NCBI GenBank assembly: GCA_030431185.1
Contig: JAUIJO010000126.1
Location: 1-9,345 of the forward strand
Direction of reading: 5' to 3'
Length of the DNA: 9,345 bases
Origin: Gammaproteobacteria bacterium
GTDB lineage: Bacteria > Pseudomonadota > Gammaproteobacteria > Xanthomonadales > Xanthomonadaceae
In this document: positions 4,855 to 9,345 of the stretch, one piece after another
How the letters are laid out: each line of letters starts with the position of its first letter
Position numbering within the stretch: the stretch's first letter is position 1
Position numbers and translations under genes: made by a program
Notes under the pieces: model-generated
Told to the model about the DNA's origin: nothing
Databases searched by the model: none
What the model saw: the letters and a program-made list of their open reading frames with translations, nothing else

Positions 4855-6741
4855 TCAGAGATTGCAGAAGCAGTACGCCAGCGACTTCACCGGCACGCCG
4901 GCGGTGGGCTTGATCGAACCTTCGAGGAAACGCAGGTCCTCGCCCATCTGCGGGAACGCGCCGGCCAGCATGTGCGCGCCCAGGCCGCTGTGGCGCAGCA
5001 GGGCGCTGCCGGCGCGACCCTCGGCAAGGCCGGTGAAGAAGCGTTCGAACGGCGTGGCCTGCTTCTCGACGTAGCGCACCGCGTAATCGCCTTCCTCGCC
5101 CAGTTCGGCGCGCTTGGCGACGTCGGCGATGGCGGTGTCCAGGCCGCCGAAGTCGTCCACCAGGCCACGCTCGCGGGCCTGCGCGCCGCTCCAGACGCGA
5201 CCGCGGGCGACCTGGTCGACCTGCTCGACCGACTTGCCGCGCGCGGCGGCCACGCGACCGGTGAAGTCGCGATAGCCCTTCTCGATCACGGCCTGGATGA
5301 CCTGGCCCACTTCCGGCGCGAGCTCGCGGGTGACGTCGAACGCACCGGCGAAACGCGTGGTGCCGACGCCATCGCTATGCACGCCGATCTTCTCCAGCGC
5401 GCGCGGCACCGTCGGGATCAGGCCGAAGATGCCGATCGATCCGGTGATCGTCGACGGGTCGGCGTAGATGCGATCGGCATTCATTGAGATCCAGTAACCG
5501 CCCGATGCGGCGAGATCGCCCATCGACACGACCACCGGCTTGCCGGCTTCCTTCAATGCCACGACTTCGCGGCGGATCTGCTCGGAGGCGAAGACCTCGC
5601 CACCCGGCGAGTCCACGCGCAGGACCACGGCCTTGACCTTGTCGTCGTCGCGCGCCTGGCGCAGCAGCGCCGACGTGGACTTGCCGCCCACCGTGCCGGG
5701 GGGCTGCTCGCCGCCGCTGATCTCGCCTTCGGCCACCACCACCGCCACCTGCGGGCGCGGGTCGACGGCCTTCAACGCGGCCTTGTCGATGTGGGCCATG
5801 TAGGTATCGAGGTCGATCTGGCGGAAGCCGCCCTCGGCGTCCTCGTCGGCGACGCCCGCCTCGACCAGCATGTCGTCGAACTGCTCCCGGGTCTTGAGGC
5901 CATCGACCAGCTTCTGGCCGAGTGCGTACCGGGCCAGGTCACCGTCCACGGCCTGGATGCCGGCATCCATCCCGTTGATCGCGGCCGACAGTCCGGCGGC
6001 GTCGAGCTTGCGCGCCTTCGCGACGTCGGCCAGGTAACGCTGCCAGAGGTCGTTCATCCAGAACAGGTCGGCTTCCTTCGCCTCGGGCGAGGCCGCGTCC
6101 AGCACATAGGGTTCGGCCGCCGACTTGTACTCGCCGACCTTGAACAGGTGCACGTCCACGCCGAGCTTGTCCTGCAGCAACTCGCGGTAGTAGGTGCGGT
6201 AACGGCCCAGGCCCTCGAGCATCATCCCGCCCATCGGGTCGAGGTAGACCTCGTTGGCCTCGGCGGCCACCTGGTACTGGCCCTGCCCCATGGACTCGCT
6301 GAAGGCGAGCACCGGCTTGCCGCTCTCGCGCAGCCGCGCCACCGCGCGGGCGAGTTCGCGACGCGAGGCCATGCCGCCGCCCTGCAGGCCGTCCAGGCGA
6401 AGCACGACGCGCTCGATGTTGGCGTCGCCGGGCGCCGAGTCCAGCACCCGTAGGAGATCGCGCAACTGCACTTCGCCGCCATGCTGGCCCATGGACTTGG
6501 CCAGCGCGCGCGTCACCGGATCGGAGCTGAACTGCTCCACCAGGTTGCCCTCCGGCGCGATCACCAGGGTGCTGCGCTCGAGCAGCGGAATCGCACGCTC
6601 ACCGCTGCCCAGGGCAACCAGCAGGATCAGCAGGAGGCCGAAGAACAGGATGTTGAAGATCAGCCGGCGGGTGAAGTTCATGGCATCCCACAGGCCCACG
6701 AAGATGCGGGCGACGGGGTTGCGTTGGACAGTGGAGTTCAT
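4855..6741 (-). CDS. sppA: Signal peptide peptidase SppA, 67 kDa type
   Basis: 628 residues, the long two-domain form (E. coli 618). This membrane-anchored serine protease cuts leftover signal peptides after export, with its catalytic bowl on the periplasmic side. One membrane anchor lies at about 25-46 (RRLIFNILFFGLLLILLVAL), preceded by positive residues, giving N-in/C-out topology. The N-terminal domain supplies the general base Lys206 (VGEYKSAAEPY), matching Lys209 of E. coli. The C-terminal domain supplies the nucleophile Ser413 (GDLAASGGYWIS), matching Ser409, followed by DPSTITGSIGIFG at 428-440. The VDSPGGEVFAS block at 377-387 is also typical. The catalytic Lys/Ser dyad is intact. 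It ends in YCFCNL, with a CxC pair. The ATG at 6741 lacks a close Shine-Dalgarno; Met21 is an alternative start that still keeps the anchor. The gene follows the MATE transporter by 88 bases on the same strand and ends at a strong terminator, so read-through from that gene is possible. Confidence 0.96.
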   Translation of the reverse strand: MNSTVQRNPVARIFVGLWDAMNFTRRLIFNILFFGLLLILLVALGSGERAIPLLERSTLVIAPEGNLVEQFSSDPVTRALAKSMGQHGGEVQLRDLLRVLDSAPGDANIERVVLRLDGLQGGGMASRRELARAVARLRESGKPVLAFSESMGQGQYQVAAEANEVYLDPMGGMMLEGLGRYRTYYRELLQDKLGVDVHLFKVGEYKSAAEPYVLDAASPEAKEADLFWMNDLWQRYLADVAKARKLDAAGLSAAINGMDAGIQAVDGDLARYALGQKLVDGLKTREQFDDMLVEAGVADEDAEGGFRQIDLDTYMAHIDKAALKAVDPRPQVAVVVAEGEISGGEQPPGTVGGKSTSALLRQARDDDKVKAVVLRVDSPGGEVFASEQIRREVVALKEAGKPVVVSMGDLAASGGYWISMNADRIYADPSTITGSIGIFGLIPTVPRALEKIGVHSDGVGTTRFAGAFDVTRELAPEVGQVIQAVIEKGYRDFTGRVAAARGKSVEQVDQVARGRVWSGAQARERGLVDDFGGLDTAIADVAKRAELGEEGDYAVRYVEKQATPFERFFTGLAEGRAGSALLRHSGLGAHMLAGAFPQMGEDLRFLEGSIKPTAGVPVKSLAYCFCNL

Positions 6742-6810
6742 GGCATCGCGAGGTTGGAATCAGGCCTCCAGACTACCCGACCGGGCGTCGAGGGGCATCG
6801 GCCGAACGTC

Positions 6811-6830
6811 ACCCGGCGCATCGGCCGGGT
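6811..6830 (-). repeat. Inverted repeat overlapping the MATE stop codon
   Basis: ACCCGGC (6811-6817) and GCCGGGT (6824-6830) form a perfect 7-base stem around a 6-base loop. The first base of the - strand TAA lies inside it. No T-run follows on the - strand, so it is not a standard terminator; it could slow ribosomes or RNases, or be chance in GC-rich DNA. Confidence 0.4.
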
Positions 6831-8206
6831 TACTGCCCGCCCGTGGCCACCGGCAGGCGATGCGCCTGGCTCGCGCGCATGAAGCGCACCGACAGCAGGA
6901 CCGCCGCGACGGACAGGCCGCCGATCAGGCCCACCCACATGCCCTTCGGTCCCCAGCCCAGGCCCAGGCCGAGACCGGCGCCCAGCGGCATCCCGATACC
7001 CCAATAGGCGACTGCCGCCAGGATCATCGGGATGCGCGTGTCCTTCAGCCCGCGCAAGGCGCCGGCCGACAACACCTGGATGCCGTCGGGGAACTGGAAC
7101 GCCGCCGCATAGAGCAGCAGGCTGGCCGCGAGCGAGGCGACGGCGGCGTCGGCGGTGTAGAAGCCGACCACCAGGTCGTGCCCGCCCAGCAGGACGCAGG
7201 CCGACACCAGCTGGGTGCCGAGCATGATCGTGTAGCCGGCGAACGCGGCCCGGCGCACGCCGGCGGCGTCGCCACGCCCGAGCGCATGGCCCACGCGCAC
7301 GGTGGTGGCCTCGGCCAGCCCCATCGGAATCATGAAGCACAACGCCGCGACGTTGATCGCGATCTGGTGCGCCGCGGCGGGGACTTCGCCCAGGCGCCCG
7401 ATCAGCAGGGCGGTCGCGATGAACAGGCCGCCTTCCATCGCCACGGTCACGCCGATCGGAAGCCCCGTGGCCAGCAGGCCCTTGATGGCCGGCCAGCGCG
7501 GGCCGTCGAAGCGCTCGAACAGGCGCAGCCCGGCGAAGCGCGGCGAACGCCGCAGGTAGATCGCGAAGCCGATCGCCTGCGCCCACATCATCGCCGCCGA
7601 CGCGAATCCAAGCCCGCCCGCGCCGAGTTCGGGCAGGCCGAACGCGCCATAGGTGAACGCGTAGCCCATCGGGACCAGCAGCAACAGTCCGCCGAAACCA
7701 AACAGCATCGTCGGCAGGGTCCAGTGCAACCCATCGCAGAGGTAACGCATGCACAGGTACAGGGTCAGCGCGGGCACGCCCCAGCGGATGCCGTGCAGGA
7801 AGGCTTCCGCGCCCGGCCGGATCTCCGGCGCGATGCCCATGGGGCCGAGCGCCAGCGTGGCCAGGGTCATGAAGGCGAACAGCAGCAGGCCCAGGCCCGC
7901 CGACAGCCACAGCGCCTGGCGGAACAGCGCGCCGATCTCGTGGCGCCGCCCGCGGCCGTCGAGCTGCGAGACCGCGGCGGGCACGGCCATCAGGGTGCCC
8001 ATGGGGATCATCACCGGCAGCCAGAACAGCGCCGTGCCGATCGACACCGACGCCAGCGTGTCGGTGCCGTGGTGGCCGGCGATGACGCTGTCGACGAAAC
8101 CGATCAGGCCGGTCGCCAGATGGCCCAGCACCAACGGCGCGGAAAGGATGGCGGAGGCGCGCACGTCGCGGCGGAAGCGCGGGCGGGCGGGGACGAGGGA
8201 GGACAT
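6830..8206 (-). CDS. MATE family multidrug efflux transporter (NorM-like)
   Basis: 458 residues from the ATG at 8206; a GTG at 8215 would add three residues (Met/Val-Pro-Arg). Neither has a visible Shine-Dalgarno sequence, and I prefer the ATG. The length and about twelve hydrophobic segments in two homologous halves fit the NorM branch of MATE exporters, which push cationic drugs, dyes or metabolites out across the inner membrane in exchange for Na+ or H+. Key residues line up with Vibrio cholerae NorM: Asp40 in FVDSVIAG of the first helix (Asp36 there), Glu258 in AMEGGLF (Glu255), and Asp374 in FQFPDGIQVLSAGALRGLKDT (Asp371), the last block being the family's best signature. The charged loop 82-91 and the link near 219-240 join helices. 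It diverges from the DUF3667 gene, and sppA follows 88 bases downstream. Substrate and coupling ion cannot be told from sequence. Confidence 0.94.
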   Translation of the reverse strand: MSSLVPARPRFRRDVRASAILSAPLVLGHLATGLIGFVDSVIAGHHGTDTLASVSIGTALFWLPVMIPMGTLMAVPAAVSQLDGRGRRHEIGALFRQALWLSAGLGLLLFAFMTLATLALGPMGIAPEIRPGAEAFLHGIRWGVPALTLYLCMRYLCDGLHWTLPTMLFGFGGLLLLVPMGYAFTYGAFGLPELGAGGLGFASAAMMWAQAIGFAIYLRRSPRFAGLRLFERFDGPRWPAIKGLLATGLPIGVTVAMEGGLFIATALLIGRLGEVPAAAHQIAINVAALCFMIPMGLAEATTVRVGHALGRGDAAGVRRAAFAGYTIMLGTQLVSACVLLGGHDLVVGFYTADAAVASLAASLLLYAAAFQFPDGIQVLSAGALRGLKDTRIPMILAAVAYWGIGMPLGAGLGLGLGWGPKGMWVGLIGGLSVAAVLLSVRFMRASQAHRLPVATGGQ

Positions 8207-8215
8207 GCGGGGCAC

Positions 8216-8330
8216 CGTCGGGCGACTTCGGCCGGCAGCGATCAGGTGTCGCGCGCTGGCGCCGGGTCACGGCAGCCCGTTATCTTAGCGGTCGCATCCT
8301 GAACACGCGCGTGGACGCTTCCGAAACGCC
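8216..8330. promoter_or_regulatory. Divergent promoter region between the MATE and DUF3667 genes
   Basis: The gap between two genes read away from each other. Its only AT-rich patch is GTTATCTTAGC (8279-8289), which gives TATCTT on the + strand and TAAGAT on the - strand, each matching four of six -10 bases, so both promoters might sit there back to back. No credible -35 was found at 16-18 bases. Inference from position. Confidence 0.3.
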
Positions 8331-9345
8331 ATGACCGATCAAGCCGCCGCAAGCCTCGTCGGCAACGACGCTCCCGCCGGGCCGCACGGCCACTGCGAGA
8401 ACTGCAACGCTGTGCTGCACGGCCACTACTGCCACGACTGCGGGCAGTCCACGCACAGTCCGGTGCGCCACGTCGGCCACGCCATCGAGGAGGTGTTCGA
8501 GTCCTTCTGGCACCTCGATGGCCGCGTGTTCCGCACCCTGCGCGACCTGCTGGTGCCCGGACGCGCCGCGATCGAGTACCTCGCCGGCCACCGCGCGCGC
8601 TACATCCCGCCGCTGCGCATGTTCGTGATCCTCAGCGTGCTGACGTTCTTCATCGGCCGGCTCATGATCCACATCGAGGACGCGCCGGTGGTCATCGACG
8701 CCGGCAAGGAGTCGGTCGCACTGGCGGAGCTCGACACCGTCGAAGCGGTGAAAAAGCGCCGCGACGAGATGCTCGCGGAGATGCGCAAGGCCCGGGAAGA
8801 GGCGGCGGCCGACGGCGCCGCGCTGCCCGGCGTGGACGTCGTGCTGATCACCGCCGAGACGCGCATCCGCGGCGAGGCGGCCAATCGCATCGGCCAGTTG
8901 CAGCGCGCGGAACGTCGCGCGAAGGCGAAGGCGGGCGCTGCCGGCGGCGGGGTTGCCGCGGAGGCCGACGCGGCGAAGGAACCTGCATCCACGGCGACGC
9001 GTGCCGCCGATCCGGCGACCCCGGCTGGCGATGCATCCGCCGCGGCGACCGCAGGTGCCGCGGAAGACGCTGGTGCGGGCGAGGACGACGAGTTCGAGGG
9101 ACCGCTGTTCACCCCCGACTCCGAAGCCTGGAAGGTCGACGAGGACACGGTGAACATCAAGAGCCTGCCCGCACCGGCCAATGCCTGGCTGAACCACAAG
9201 CTCGCCCGAATGGCCGCGAACTTCGAGCGCCTCGACGGACGCCCCGACCTGTACCTGCAGGCGTTCCTGGGCTCGGTGCCGTCCGCGCTGTTCGTGCTGG
9301 TGCCGCTGTTCGCGCTGCTGCTGAAGGTCGCCTACCTGTTCAAGC
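8331..9345 (+). CDS. DUF3667 zinc-ribbon membrane protein, 3' end outside window
   Basis: The frame runs from the ATG at 8331 to the right edge with no stop (338 full codons). Residues 21-39 form a four-cysteine zinc-ribbon (HCENCN...YCHDCGQ; Cys22, 25, 34, 37). A conserved block follows, FWHLDGRVFRTLRDLLVPGR then YLAGHRARYIPPLRMFVIL (59-101), typical of DUF3667, leading into a first membrane segment at about 94-112. Residues 135-200 are charged and probably helical. Residues 199-254 are a low-complexity Ala/Gly/Asp/Glu stretch, then an ordered part (FTPDSEAWKVDEDTVNIKSL and on) and a second membrane segment at about 313-337, where the window ends. Family function is unknown; a cytoplasmic zinc-ribbon on an inner-membrane protein is a common layout. 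The start has no Shine-Dalgarno, but it lies just before the zinc-ribbon and no in-frame alternative fits as well. Confidence 0.85.
   Translation, partial: MTDQAAASLVGNDAPAGPHGHCENCNAVLHGHYCHDCGQSTHSPVRHVGHAIEEVFESFWHLDGRVFRTLRDLLVPGRAAIEYLAGHRARYIPPLRMFVILSVLTFFIGRLMIHIEDAPVVIDAGKESVALAELDTVEAVKKRRDEMLAEMRKAREEAAADGAALPGVDVVLITAETRIRGEAANRIGQLQRAERRAKAKAGAAGGGVAAEADAAKEPASTATRAADPATPAGDASAAATAGAAEDAGAGEDDEFEGPLFTPDSEAWKVDEDTVNIKSLPAPANAWLNHKLARMAANFERLDGRPDLYLQAFLGSVPSALFVLVPLFALLLKVAYLFK

Noticed and set aside
4609..5487. 292-codon + strand open frame across the intergenic region into sppA
   Set aside because: Most of it is antisense to the conserved C-terminal domain of SppA; it also runs through the REP-like repeat and the terminator.
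6254..8302. 682-codon + strand open frame opposite sppA and the MATE gene
   Set aside because: It is antisense to two strongly supported genes. Its product is Arg/Gln/His-rich with no family motif, as expected from the mirrored codon bias of GC-rich DNA.
1..9345. Search for CRISPR arrays, tRNA/rRNA genes, insertion sequences, toxin-antitoxin or defence genes
   Set aside because: No spaced direct repeats, tRNA-like cloverleaf, transposase motif or defence-type domain was seen on either strand.

Overview
This is a very GC-rich, gene-dense chromosomal segment from a Gram-negative bacterium. Lipoprotein and Sec signals, a TsaC rather than Sua5 form of the tRNA-modification enzyme, a long two-domain SppA, and small DUF1579, DUF4124 and DUF3667 proteins together suggest a gammaproteobacterium of the Lysobacteraceae/Xanthomonadaceae type (Lysobacter or Luteimonas-like). 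That placement is inferred from protein style and base composition, not from a search.

Layout, left to right. On the + strand: the C-terminal end of a secreted chitin-binding protein (start outside the window), tsaC (threonylcarbamoyl-AMP synthase), a secreted DUF1579 protein, and two related secreted cysteine-rich proteins with DUF4124-like N-termini whose reading frames overlap by 4 bases. A short convergent gap follows, then a tropinone-reductase-like SDR oxidoreductase on the - strand, divergent from a tiny + strand lipoprotein gene. Next is a 273-base non-coding stretch with a REP-like repeat, a strong rho-independent terminator and a 20-base perfect palindrome. On the - strand come sppA (inner-membrane signal peptide peptidase) and, upstream of it, a NorM-like MATE efflux transporter. 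Divergent from the transporter, and running off the right edge, is a + strand DUF3667 zinc-ribbon membrane protein.

Most genes are housekeeping or envelope genes: one translation-fidelity enzyme, one membrane protease, one exporter, and five exported or membrane proteins of unknown role. There is no mobile element, CRISPR array, tRNA/rRNA gene, toxin-antitoxin pair or defence cassette. The most interesting item is the translationally coupled pair of paralogous cysteine-rich secreted proteins (1701-3316). They share three conserved modules but differ by one extra cysteine pair, which is replaced by two tryptophans in the sister protein. I found no convincing new multi-gene system.
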